Counted from the stretch's first letter, positions 15,872 through 24,217 are shown. The stretch: DNA of 34,191 nt from Alicyclobacillus acidiphilus NBRC 100859 (GCF_001544355.1 NZ_BCQI01000029.1:1-34191), one strand, 5' to 3'. Notes: generated by a model from the sequence alone, not told the origin. Translations and numbers: made by a program.

Positions 15872-16963
15872 ATGGTGAGAAGACTGATTCACACAAAAGA
15901 CATCGATCACCTTGCTTTAGGCGCAACAGTTCTTGGTACCGGCGGCGGTGGAGATCCCTACATCGGTGCCCTGATGGCAAAGCAGGCCATTGAGAAATAT
16001 GGGCCTGTGGAGATGGTTTCGATAGATGAGTTGCACGATGACGATTTGGTGATCCCGTCGGCGATGATGGGAGCACCTACGGTGATGGTTGAGAAAATGC
16101 CGAGCGGCGATGAGCCGGTGAAGGCATTTACGCAATTGGAGAAATTCCTCGGTCGCAAGGCTGCAGCGACCGTGTCGATTGAAGCGGGTGGGCTGAATTC
16201 GACGATCCCGTTCGTGGTCGCGGCAGAACTTGGCATCCCTATTGTCGACGCAGATGGCATGGGGCGTGCGTTCCCAGAGATTCCGATGACGGCACTGCAC
16301 TTTGGCGGCATTTCGGCGACGCCGATGATGGTCGCGGATGAAAAGGGGAACACGGTTCTACTGTCTACTGTGAATGGGGCTTGGACGGAGGCGCTGTCGA
16401 GAAATGCGACGATTGTCATGGGTGGATCTTCCATGTTGGCGCTTTACGGAGCCAATGCGGATAAGATGGCGTCAAATTTGGTACATGGGACCTTATCGAC
16501 AGCCATGAAGATTGGTGAACTGCTCGAAGCGAAAGAGGATGCGGCAGTTCGCCTCGCAAACCTCCTCAAATTCACGGATGGTGTGGAAGTGTTTCGCGGC
16601 AAGTTGACGGACGTCATGCGTCGGACCGTCGATGGATTCGCCCGTGGTACCGTGACGATCGAAGGGATGGGTGTGGACAGCGGATCGGTCTGCAGACTCG
16701 AGTTTCAAAACGAGAATCTCATCGCGATGCGCGATGGGGAGCCCGTTGCGACGGTGCCAGATTTGATTACGGTTTTAGATCAAGAGACGATTCACCCCAT
16801 TACGACGGAAGAGCTGCGCTACGGCCAACGCGTGATTGTCATCACGATGCCTTGCGCACCCGTATGGCACCGGCCCGAGTGCTTGGAGCTGGTCGGGCCG
16901 AGGTACTTCGGATACGATTTCGACTTTAAACCGCTTCGGCCACTGACAACACAGAACGCGTAA
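15872..16963 (+). CDS. DUF917 protein, copy 1 (S-methyl-thiohydantoin desulfurase-like family)
   Basis: This 363-residue protein belongs to the DUF917 family. From memory, Pfam has renamed the domain after S-methyl-thiohydantoin desulfurase, and the exact reaction here is unknown. The N-terminal glycine loop LGTGGGGDP is at residues 21-29. MMGAPTVMVEKMPSGDE, DADGMGRAFPE and the C-terminal PDLITVLDQET...ELRYGQRV are all typical. The open frame begins at a TTG at 15854, but ATG 15872 follows AGGCGGTGA and suits the family N-terminus. It is directly before a HyuA-like gene, the standard partner of this family. Copy 2 (18571) is its close paralogue. Confidence 0.85.
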   Translation: MVRRLIHTKDIDHLALGATVLGTGGGGDPYIGALMAKQAIEKYGPVEMVSIDELHDDDLVIPSAMMGAPTVMVEKMPSGDEPVKAFTQLEKFLGRKAAATVSIEAGGLNSTIPFVVAAELGIPIVDADGMGRAFPEIPMTALHFGGISATPMMVADEKGNTVLLSTVNGAWTEALSRNATIVMGGSSMLALYGANADKMASNLVHGTLSTAMKIGELLEAKEDAAVRLANLLKFTDGVEVFRGKLTDVMRRTVDGFARGTVTIEGMGVDSGSVCRLEFQNENLIAMRDGEPVATVPDLITVLDQETIHPITTEELRYGQRVIVITMPCAPVWHRPECLELVGPRYFGYDFDFKPLRPLTTQNA

Positions 16964-16997
16964 GTGACTGACTCGAGAATGGCTAGGAGGAAACTGT

Positions 16998-18584
16998 ATG
17001 ACTTACCGCTTGGGAATTGACGTTGGTGGGACGAATACGGACGTCGTTTTATTGGATAAGGAAAATCGTGTGATTGCGAAGACGAAAACGGCAGTCACTT
17101 CAGATATTGTCACGGGTATTCGCGCCGGCGTAGGCCGAGTTCTTGAGCAAAGTGGCGTGGATGGTGCACAAATTTCCCACGCAATGCTTGGCACGACGCA
17201 GGTGACCAACGCCATTATCGAGCGCCGCGAACTGAATGATGTGGCGATTGTTCGCTTGGGCGCGCCGGCGACGCGGGCTGTCAAGCCGTTAGCCGGTTGG
17301 CCCGACGATTTGCGCGCCCGCTACGCCGAGTACTCCTGGATTGTCGGTGGCGGACACGAGTTCGATGGCCGTGAAATCGCATCACTCGACGAGGCGGAGA
17401 TTCGCAGTATCGCCGAATCGGTGAAGGGGAAAGTTCAGGCAGTCGCCATCACGGGCGTGTTCTCACCTGTGAATACGGACCACGAGGAACGCGCAGCAGG
17501 GATTTTCCGCGAAGTCCTCGGCGAAGAGATTCCTATCTCTCTGTCCTACCAATTGGGCAGCGTTGGGCTGTTAGAGCGAGAGAACGCCACGGTGTTGAAC
17601 GCGGCTGTGTCGAGTGTCGCGAAGCGGGCGACGATGTCGTTCCAGCAAGCGTTAGCCGATCTCGGTGTGCATGCCGCACTCTACCTGGCGCAAAACGATG
17701 GCACGTTGATGTCCGTGGAGTACGCCCTGTTGTATCCGATTCTCACTATCGCCTGCGGACCCACGAATAGTATGCGTGGCGCGGCGTACCTCACGGGCTT
17801 AAAGAATGCGATTGTCGTCGATGTCGGCGGCACGTCGACGGACGTTGGGGTGCTTGTGAATGGATTCCCGAGGGAATCTTTTGTCGCGGTCGATGTGGGC
17901 GGTGTGAGAACCAACTTCCGCATGCCAGACTTGTACTCGATTGGTCTGGGTGGCGGAAGCCGGGTGACCGAGTCGGAAGTTGGCATCGAAGTGGGGCCAA
18001 AGAGTGTGGGTTATCGCATTGTGGAGGAAGGGCGCGCATTCGGCGGCGACACGACGACCTTCACGGACATCGTCGTGGCGCTCGGCAAAGCCACTGTAGG
18101 GACGCACGCGGTCCAATTGCCGACGGACTTCGCACAGAGGGCCTACGATATCGCAATGGCAAAGACGGCGGAGGCCATCGACAGGATGAAGACGAGTGCG
18201 GAGCCTGTGCCGCTGATTTTGGTGGGCGGCGGCAGCGTCTTGCTTCCGAGCGAGTTGGAAGGCGCCTCGGAGGTCCATCGTCCGGAGAACTTTGACGTAG
18301 CCAACGCAATTGGCGCGGCCATTGCTCAGGTGAGTGGACGGGTGGATCGGATATTCGCGATGGATCAGAAGTCGCGCGAGGAAGTCCTGGAAGAGGCCAA
18401 GTCTATCGCGATTGCAGAGGCCATTCGAGCGGGGGCGGAGGCGTCGACCATCGAGATCGTCGAAATTGAAGAGATTCCGATTGCTTACCTGCCGGGCAAT
18501 GCTGTGCGAATCAAAGTGACTGTTGCCGGAACGCTTGCGACGTACAACTTCGGTTCTAAGGTGGGCGCTTATGCGAATCACTGA
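16998..18584 (+). CDS. HyuA-like hydantoinase/oxoprolinase subunit, short form
   Basis: This 528-residue protein combines the hydantoinase/oxoprolinase N-terminal domain and the Hydantoinase_A domain. The ATPase-type phosphate loop GIDVGGTNTDVVLLD is at residues 5-19, and a second loop VVDVGGTSTDVGVLV is near 273-287. YSIGLGGGSRV and ILVGGGSVLLPSEL follow. Family enzymes open 5-membered cyclic imides or lactams, often using ATP. It lacks the long C-terminal extension of full-length 5-oxoprolinases, as is usual for members paired with DUF917. AGGAGG precedes the ATG. Its last 14 bases overlap the start of DUF917 copy 2, so the two products are probably made together and may form a complex. The substrate is unknown. 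Confidence 0.88.
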   Translation: MTYRLGIDVGGTNTDVVLLDKENRVIAKTKTAVTSDIVTGIRAGVGRVLEQSGVDGAQISHAMLGTTQVTNAIIERRELNDVAIVRLGAPATRAVKPLAGWPDDLRARYAEYSWIVGGGHEFDGREIASLDEAEIRSIAESVKGKVQAVAITGVFSPVNTDHEERAAGIFREVLGEEIPISLSYQLGSVGLLERENATVLNAAVSSVAKRATMSFQQALADLGVHAALYLAQNDGTLMSVEYALLYPILTIACGPTNSMRGAAYLTGLKNAIVVDVGGTSTDVGVLVNGFPRESFVAVDVGGVRTNFRMPDLYSIGLGGGSRVTESEVGIEVGPKSVGYRIVEEGRAFGGDTTTFTDIVVALGKATVGTHAVQLPTDFAQRAYDIAMAKTAEAIDRMKTSAEPVPLILVGGGSVLLPSELEGASEVHRPENFDVANAIGAAIAQVSGRVDRIFAMDQKSREEVLEEAKSIAIAEAIRAGAEASTIEIVEIEEIPIAYLPGNAVRIKVTVAGTLATYNFGSKVGAYANH

Positions 18585-19737
18585 AGAGGATTTAGAGGCT
18601 TTGTCTATCGGTGCGGCCATTCTCGGGACGGGGGGCGGGGGGGATCCCCTCATCGGAAAATGGATGGCACAACAGGCCATCCGCGAGCATGGCCCGGTTG
18701 AACTGATTTCTTTGGATGAGGTCGAGAATCATGACGTCGTCTTTCCCGTCGCGATGATGGGGGCACCGACGGTCTTTTTGGAAAAGGTGCCGGCCGGGGA
18801 GGAAGGGTATGTCGCGGTGCGGCGCATGGAGCGCCATTTAGGCAAATCGGTGACGGCGCTATGCCCGATTGAATGTGGCGGGATGAACAGCATGATTCCG
18901 TTTGTCGTCGCCGCCCGGATGGGCTTGCCGGTCGTCGACGGAGATGGTATGGGGCGCGCGTTTCCGGAGTTGCAGATGGAGACGTTCCACATCCTTGGCG
19001 TCTCGGGAACGCCAGCGTGTATTGCAGACGAGTGGGGGAATGTCGTGCTGTTTGAGACGGTGGACAACTTCCGGCTCGAATCGTTTGCGCGCGCGTGCAC
19101 CGTCAAAATGGGCGGGTATTCCCATCTCGTCGATTATCCAATGACGGGTGAACAGGTGAAAAACACCGCCGTTCGCGGGACCGTGACCATGGGGATTCAA
19201 TTGGGAAGGGCTGTTCAAGCAGCGCATCGCAATCATTCGAATCCCGTAGAAGCCGTCCTTGCGGCCACCCGCGATACCATCTATGGGCACGGAATTGCGC
19301 TTTTTCGAGGCAAAGTTGTCGATATTTCGCGACGGACTTCGGACGGCTTCGCAGTCGGCCAAGCGCATCTGCAGGGCTTTGAGGAAGATGCCGGGAAAGC
19401 CATGGTGATCGACTTCCAAAACGAAAATCTCATTGCGAAAGTAGACGGGCAAGTTGTCGCGAGCGTGCCGGATTTAATCACCTTACTCGATCCCGACACA
19501 GGCCACGCTATCACCAATGAACGCCTGCGCTACGGCCAACGCGTCGTCGCCATTGGGATTCCGACACCGGAAATGATGCGCAGTGAGGCGGCACTCACGG
19601 TATGGGGGCCGAAGCACTTTGGCTACGATATCCCGTTTGTCCCGCTTGAGCAAGCGTATCCGGCGTTTTATCAACAGGCCGGCGTACCAAACGAGAAAGA
19701 GAAGTATCTAGTTCAATCATCTGATGCTTCGCGTTGA
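18571..19737 (+). CDS. DUF917 protein, copy 2
   Basis: This 388-residue protein closely resembles copy 1. It has LGTGGGGDP at residues 18-26, MMGAPTVFLEKVPAGEE, DGDGMGRAFPELQM and PDLITLLDPDTGHAITNERLRYGQRV. It has about 25 extra C-terminal residues rich in Glu, Lys and Tyr. The open frame extends to a TTG at 18523, but ATG 18571, preceded by AAGGTGG, gives the family N-terminus and only a 14-base overlap with hyuA. The high similarity to copy 1 on the other side of hyuA suggests duplication, or a heteromeric pair sharing one HyuA subunit. Confidence 0.85.
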   Translation: MRITEEDLEALSIGAAILGTGGGGDPLIGKWMAQQAIREHGPVELISLDEVENHDVVFPVAMMGAPTVFLEKVPAGEEGYVAVRRMERHLGKSVTALCPIECGGMNSMIPFVVAARMGLPVVDGDGMGRAFPELQMETFHILGVSGTPACIADEWGNVVLFETVDNFRLESFARACTVKMGGYSHLVDYPMTGEQVKNTAVRGTVTMGIQLGRAVQAAHRNHSNPVEAVLAATRDTIYGHGIALFRGKVVDISRRTSDGFAVGQAHLQGFEEDAGKAMVIDFQNENLIAKVDGQVVASVPDLITLLDPDTGHAITNERLRYGQRVVAIGIPTPEMMRSEAALTVWGPKHFGYDIPFVPLEQAYPAFYQQAGVPNEKEKYLVQSSDASR

Positions 19738-19752
19738 ACGGGAAAGCGATTT

Positions 19753-19780
19753 GGGAGGGTGCCACCTAGGCATTCCTCCC
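19753..19780 (+). other. Intercistronic hairpin between DUF917 copies 2 and 3
   Basis: GGGAGG (19753-19758) pairs with CCTCCC (19775-19780), and an inner TGCC (19760-19763) pairs with GGCA (19769-19772). The sequence after it is pyrimidine-rich (TTCCTCTTT) but not a strong T-tract. It may attenuate or process the message before the third copy. Confidence 0.5.
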
Positions 19781-19819
19781 TTCCTCTTTAAAGCGACTGA
19801 ATGGATAGGAGTGTGTGCC

Positions 19820-20917
19820 ATGACGAAGCGGCAATTGACCGTTCGTGATGTGGAAGCGGCCGTATTGGGCGGAAAGTTTCTCGGCGGCGGCGGGGGTGGC
19901 TGGACAGCGGATGGTCTTGCCCTTGCAAACGAGGCGATGCAGACGAACGCGCCGATGCTCATCAGCCCAGATGAGTGCGGCGACGACGATATCATTGTGA
20001 CGGCTGCGTTGGTTGGTGCGCCGGCTGCCAAAGACCAATACGTCGAACCGGCTCACTTTGTGCGGACCATCGAACGAATGGAGTCGGCATTAGGAACCAA
20101 GGTGGCTGGGGTCATTACGAACGAAAACGGCGCGGCGGCTACGGTGAACGGATGGATTCAAGCCGCGAAGCTGGGCATTCCAGTCATTGATGCACCCTGC
20201 AATGGTCGCGCACATCCGACGGGTGTGATGGGATCTATCGGTCTCCACCAACTGAAGGACTTCGTCAGTATTCAAGCGGCAAGTGGTGGCCGCCTGGATA
20301 AATACGTGGAAATCGTCGTGAAAGCTTCCTTGGAACGCGCGGCCACACTCGTTCGGAACGCATCTGTTCAGGCAGGCGGTGTGGTGGCGGTTGCGAGGAA
20401 CCCTGTCACCGCAGGTTATGTGATGCAACATGGTGCCGTTGGCGCCATTACCCAAGCCATCGAGTTGGGGCACGCCATGCTGCGGGCGCAGGCGCATGGT
20501 GCGCGGGCCGTAGTGGACGCCGCTTTGGACTTCATGAGTGGAGCGCGCATTGCGACGGGTAAGGTGGCGCATGTTTCGCTGCGGACAGAAGGCGGCTTTG
20601 ATGTGGGGGAAGTCACCATCGGCGACGTGGATATGACGTTCTGGAACGAGTACATGACCTTGGAGAGAAACGGTGAGCGGCTAGCGACGTTCCCAGACCT
20701 CATCATGACGATGGATACGAACACGGGGATGCCGCTATTAACGGCAGAGTTGCAGCCTGGATTGGATGTCACGGTCGTCTGTGTCCCAAGGGCTCATGTC
20801 AAACTCGGCGCGGGTATGCATGACGAAGCCTTGTTCAAAGTCGTTGAAACTGTCGTGAACAAGGAGATTTGCAAATACGTATTTGCGCCATCGATTGGGA
20901 CGGCGCAGACGGTGTAA
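19820..20917 (+). CDS. DUF917 protein, copy 3 (divergent)
   Basis: This 365-residue DUF917 protein is clearly more distant than copies 1 and 2. The glycine loop reads LGGGGGGW (21-28) without the DP. The DGMGRAFPE motif becomes CNGRAHPTGVM, and the C-terminal ELRYGQRV becomes ELQPGLDVTVV. PDLI followed by MD is retained. The start ATG 19820 follows TAGGAGTG. The open frame extends upstream to 19724 through the hairpin and is not used. The changed motifs suggest a different substrate or a structural role rather than a redundant enzyme. Functional assignment is open. Confidence 0.83.
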   Translation: MTKRQLTVRDVEAAVLGGKFLGGGGGGWTADGLALANEAMQTNAPMLISPDECGDDDIIVTAALVGAPAAKDQYVEPAHFVRTIERMESALGTKVAGVITNENGAAATVNGWIQAAKLGIPVIDAPCNGRAHPTGVMGSIGLHQLKDFVSIQAASGGRLDKYVEIVVKASLERAATLVRNASVQAGGVVAVARNPVTAGYVMQHGAVGAITQAIELGHAMLRAQAHGARAVVDAALDFMSGARIATGKVAHVSLRTEGGFDVGEVTIGDVDMTFWNEYMTLERNGERLATFPDLIMTMDTNTGMPLLTAELQPGLDVTVVCVPRAHVKLGAGMHDEALFKVVETVVNKEICKYVFAPSIGTAQTV

Positions 20918-20977
20918 CTGAAGTGGGTTTGAACGCGCAGGATTGCTACATCGATTTGAGACGAGGAGCGGTGTGTG

Positions 20978-21928
20978 ATGACATTGAAGCAGACATTGGA
21001 CATTTATGAACTGTTGGATGACGCAAACGTCAATGGGGAACAGGTGCGGGATTTTTTCTTGCGCCGCGGCGCGGGGCAAGTAGAAGTTGAGCGGGTGGAG
21101 GGAGAATCGGGATGGACCGATTTTATTCAGGTGTGCATTCCCGGCCGCAGCGGTAAGACAACGGGTGGCGACGCGCCGACGCTTGGGATTATTGGGAGAC
21201 TTGGCGGCATTGGTGCGCGGCCTGAGCGAATTGGACTTGTGTCGGATGGCGATGGTGCCATGACTGCACTGACGAGTGCGCTGAAGTTAATTGAAATGCA
21301 AGCAAAAGGCGACAAGCTGCCTGGAGATGTTCTCGTGGCGACGCACATCTGTCCGAATGCGCCCACGATTCCGCACGAGCCGGTTGCCTTTATGGGATCA
21401 CCTGTGGATATGATGACGATGAATCAACACGAAGTGAGTCCCGAGATGGACGCGATTCTCACCATCGATACGACGAAGGGAAACCGCGTGTTTAACCACC
21501 GTGGCGTCGCGATTTCGCCGACGATTAAAGAAGGCTGCATCCTTCGAATCAGTGATGATCTCGTCTCCCTCCTCGAAATCTCATCCGGCCAATTGGCGCA
21601 TACATTCGCGGTGACGATGCAGGATATCACGCCGTACGGAAATAACTTGTATCATATCAACAGTATCATGCAACCGTGCACCGCGACGAACGCACCGGTC
21701 GTCGGCGTCGCCATCACGACACAGAGCACTGTTCCAGGATGTGCGACAGGGGCAAGTCACGAGACGGATATTGCGATGGCTGCGCGGTTTGCCATCGAAG
21801 TGGCAAAGGCGTATGGTGCAGGAAACTGTTCCTTTTACGATGAAGAGGAGTTTCAACGATTTCAAGCGCTGTACGGGTCGATGAACCACCTGCAGACGCT
21901 TGGCAAGTCTGTGAACGCAGGTATCTGA
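20978..21928 (+). CDS. DUF1177 family protein
   Basis: This 316-residue protein of unknown function matches the DUF1177 family over its full length. It begins MTLKQTLDIYELLDDANVNG and contains LVSDGDGAMTALTSALKL, VATHICPNAPTIPHEPVAFMGSPVDM and TTQSTVPGCATGASHETDIAMAARFA. Conserved Cys, His, Asp and Glu residues (for example HICPNAPTIPHEP) suggest a metal or catalytic site, but this is inference. GAGGAG at 20963-20968 lies 9 bases before ATG 20978. A GTG one codon earlier is possible. Its position between DUF917 copy 3 and an M29-like peptidase recalls known associations of this family with amide-degrading enzymes. Confidence 0.85.
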   Translation: MTLKQTLDIYELLDDANVNGEQVRDFFLRRGAGQVEVERVEGESGWTDFIQVCIPGRSGKTTGGDAPTLGIIGRLGGIGARPERIGLVSDGDGAMTALTSALKLIEMQAKGDKLPGDVLVATHICPNAPTIPHEPVAFMGSPVDMMTMNQHEVSPEMDAILTIDTTKGNRVFNHRGVAISPTIKEGCILRISDDLVSLLEISSGQLAHTFAVTMQDITPYGNNLYHINSIMQPCTATNAPVVGVAITTQSTVPGCATGASHETDIAMAARFAIEVAKAYGAGNCSFYDEEEFQRFQALYGSMNHLQTLGKSVNAGI

Positions 21929-21944
21929 TTTCTTACCAGAGAAG

Positions 21945-22898
21945 GTGGACAACATCGGACTTTTGGAGACCTCACGGAAGCTCCTGTCGCAAGCACTCGC
22001 TGTGAAGGCCGGAGAAAGTGTCTTAATCATCTCCGATGGAACGAGGCCGGAGATTTGCAACGATTTGCATCAGGCGGCACAAAGCCTCGGTGCGGAATCG
22101 ATGATCTTGACGATGAAACCGCGGCGGAGAAGCGGTGAAGAACCACCTGAAGTCGTCGCCTTCGCGATGCAGAAAGCGGATGTCGTCATTTGTCCGACAG
22201 AGCACTCGTTGACGCACACATCGGCGCGAAAACGCGCATCTGAACAGGGGGCCCGGGTTGCGACGATGCCGGGCATCACCCTTGACATGTTCGAAAACGG
22301 GCCGATGACCGCCGATTTTCACCAGGTGGCCGATCTCAGCCGACGCGTAGCGGACGTGCTGACGAAAGGAGATTACGTTCGCATCGAAAAGGATGGGGCT
22401 ATCCTGGAATTTCGGCTGGGGACGCGATTGGGCATCGCCAGCACAGGCATGTACACCGAGAAGGGACAATCGGGGAATATGCCATCGGGAGAGGCTTATA
22501 TTGCGCCGCTTGAGGGGACTGCGAATGGGGAATTGATTGTCGACGGATCGATGGTCGGACTTGGCCTGCTCTCCTCACCCATCAAGCTGACGATTCGAGA
22601 TGGCCTGCTTACTCATGCCGAAGGTGAGCGTGCAGATGAATGGCTCGACAAGCTCGGAAGTAGCCCGAGTGCTCGAAATGTCGCCGAATTTGGCATCGGC
22701 ACCAACGACAAGGCGAGGCTGACTGGCGTCATCCTCGAGGACGAAAAGGCGCTGGGGACCATTCACGTGGCGTTTGGCAGCAATGCGACATTCGGTGGAA
22801 CAGTCGAAGCTGGCGTTCACTTGGATGCCGTGGTGACCAAGCCGACGGTCCATTTGGACGGGAATCTTGTGATGCGGGATGGGGGGTTGATGGTGTAG
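21945..22898 (+). CDS. M29-like leucyl aminopeptidase (AmpS/PepT type)
   Basis: This 317-residue putative metallo-aminopeptidase is shorter than classical M29 enzymes (about 400). The M29 metal set seems present: Glu248 (EFGIGTN), Glu265 (ILEDEK), His274 (IHVAFG), His292 and Asp294 (VHLDAVV). It would release an N-terminal amino acid or hydrolyse an amide product made by the preceding enzymes. The start is uncertain. GTG 21945 is the first possible codon, but it lies inside the ribosome binding site AGAAGGTGG. The next in-frame options are a rare ATC at 21954 at ideal spacing and a TTG at 21963. It is the last gene before the operon terminator. Confidence 0.8.
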   Translation: MDNIGLLETSRKLLSQALAVKAGESVLIISDGTRPEICNDLHQAAQSLGAESMILTMKPRRRSGEEPPEVVAFAMQKADVVICPTEHSLTHTSARKRASEQGARVATMPGITLDMFENGPMTADFHQVADLSRRVADVLTKGDYVRIEKDGAILEFRLGTRLGIASTGMYTEKGQSGNMPSGEAYIAPLEGTANGELIVDGSMVGLGLLSSPIKLTIRDGLLTHAEGERADEWLDKLGSSPSARNVAEFGIGTNDKARLTGVILEDEKALGTIHVAFGSNATFGGTVEAGVHLDAVVTKPTVHLDGNLVMRDGGLMV

Positions 22899-23093
22899 GG
22901 GCGGGATCGCGCAGGTGCTGTGGCGTGAGAGAGTATCGAAGGAGCCCTGATACCGGAACAAATAAATTTGTTTTGATGCATTTTGGTTACATGTTGAACA
23001 ACGAAGACGTTATGGGTCGAACAGACTTTGCGATTCGGTGCCAAGGACAAATTGGATAAATCAATCTTGCTTGAAAGTTCATACATTGCGTCT

Positions 23094-23151
23094 CCCCGTA
23101 GACTTTATCAAGGCCATCTGTTACCTAGATAAAGACAACGGGGTTGTTTTT
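23094..23151 (+). terminator. Long-stem rho-independent terminator of the DUF917/HyuA operon
   Basis: A 16-bp stem, 23094-23109 against 23128-23143 with two mismatches, has an 18-base loop and is followed by TTGTTTTT (23144-23151). It lies about 200 bp after the aminopeptidase stop. The 195 bases between (22899-23093) show no gene. The stretch from 23152 to the end of the convergent deoR gene also shows nothing clear. Confidence 0.75.
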
Positions 23152-23221
23152 GCTTAATTTCCATTTAATCGGAATCATGAAGGCAAGTACCCATTCGTGA
23201 TGGTGAGAAACTCGAGTCACG

Positions 23222-24028
23222 TTACTTATGTAGCGTTTCATGCAACCTATCGAGCAACGTATCAGTCGTTGGTGCAATGATGACTTCAATTCCGGTCGCT
23301 TTGATCTGAGAAATCACTTCGGAATCCAGGTGATCGTCGACAACCAATTGATCGAAGTCCGTAAACTCCGCGAAGCGGTTGAATGCTCTTACATCGTACT
23401 TGGAGCTATCTATCACTAAAGTTCTGATCTTTGAGCTTTGGGCCATCAGACGTTTCACTTCGGATTGCTGAATATTGGCGTCCGTGAGTCCGTGCTGGAC
23501 AGAAAATCCTGTGGCAGTAATGAATGAGCGATTCACATGCAGAGATTTGATGGTTTCAGTGACCGCTGAACCTATCGTAAGTTGAGGGGTATGTTGCAGC
23601 GGTCCACCCAGAACCAGGACTTCGATACCAGGTTTATTCACAAGCACATTGACGACAGGGATGGCGTTTGTCACTACCGTTATGCCTAAGTCCTCGGGTA
23701 AGTGACGGGCTACCTCCATCATCGTGGTCCCTGCGTCCATGAAAATGGTATCTCCGGGTGCAACCAAAGTTGCACACAACTTCCCTAAGGCGGTTTTCAG
23801 GTGTTGGTTCTCAGAGGAACGAACATCGACTGGTACATCCGTATTTTGTCCTGCAGGAATGGCACCGCCGTACGTGCGGCGAACAAGTCCGAGTTGTTCA
23901 AGCTTCACCAGATCTCGGCGAATGGTCATTTCCGACACGCCAAACATCGTGCTAAGCTCCTGCACGGATACTTCTTCTTTGGTCAGGATATAATCCAAAA
24001 TTGTCTTCTGCCGAACTTCAGCTATCAT
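23222..24028 (-). CDS. DeoR/GlpR-family transcriptional repressor
   Basis: This 268-residue repressor has an N-terminal DeoR helix-turn-helix at about residues 8-60, VSVQELSTMFGVSEMTIRRD, followed by LGLVRRTYGGA. The C-terminal DeoRC sensor domain has the phosphosugar-binding isomerase fold, with DAGTTMMEVARHLP and VTNAIPVVN, then TGFSVQHGLTDANIQQSEVKRLM and DSSKYDVRAF. Such proteins respond to a sugar phosphate. The gene diverges from the polyol operon. Its AAAGGAG (24039-24045, minus strand) is 10 bases before the ATG. The effector is probably a xylulose- or arabitol-phosphate, which is inferred from the neighbours. Confidence 0.92.
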   Translation of the reverse strand: MIAEVRQKTILDYILTKEEVSVQELSTMFGVSEMTIRRDLVKLEQLGLVRRTYGGAIPAGQNTDVPVDVRSSENQHLKTALGKLCATLVAPGDTIFMDAGTTMMEVARHLPEDLGITVVTNAIPVVNVLVNKPGIEVLVLGGPLQHTPQLTIGSAVTETIKSLHVNRSFITATGFSVQHGLTDANIQQSEVKRLMAQSSKIRTLVIDSSKYDVRAFNRFAEFTDFDQLVVDDHLDSEVISQIKATGIEVIIAPTTDTLLDRLHETLHK

Positions 24029-24075
24029 ACCCAGGTGTCTCCTTTCCTGTAATTGTAACCATTGTACTACACAAA

Positions 24076-24105
24076 TATGAACAGTTTGAGTATGAACGGT
24101 TTGAA
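24076..24105. promoter_or_regulatory. Tandem direct-repeat operator for the DeoR regulator
   Basis: Two adjacent 15-bp copies, 24076-24090 and 24091-24105, differ at only two positions (TATGAACAGTTTGAG and TATGAACGGTTTGAA). DeoR-family repressors commonly use such repeats. They lie just upstream of the importer promoter -35 (24113) and over the -35 region of a deoR promoter whose minus-strand -10 is TACAAT at 24061-24066, so one site could control both directions. Confidence 0.65.
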
Positions 24106-24112
24106 CATATCT

Positions 24113-24140
24113 TTGACTATATCACGATCTTTTTGATAAA
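24113..24140 (+). promoter_or_regulatory. Candidate promoter of the polyol operon
   Basis: TTGACT at 24113-24118 (five of six for -35) and GATAAA at 24135-24140 (four of six for -10) are 16 bp apart. The binding-protein start is about 78 bp downstream. Confidence 0.55.
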
Positions 24141-24141
24141 A

Positions 24142-24181
24142 GTGATTGCTTAATTTGGAGTTATGTGATAAAAACAATCAC
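24142..24181. promoter_or_regulatory. Inverted repeat in the 5' leader of the polyol operon
   Basis: GTGATTG (24142-24148) and CAATCAC (24175-24181) form a perfect 7-bp inverted repeat. TGATAAAA occurs directly before the left arm (24134-24141) and again at 24166-24173, directly before the right arm. It may be a second operator, or form a hairpin in the leader just upstream of the ribosome binding site. Confidence 0.4.
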
Positions 24182-24217
24182 GTAATCTGTGAACAACAAT
24201 CATAAGGGGGAAGTGTT

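Noticed and set aside
23152-23221. Terminator for the minus-strand deoR gene
   Set aside because: No stem with a T-tract in the minus-strand direction was found there.
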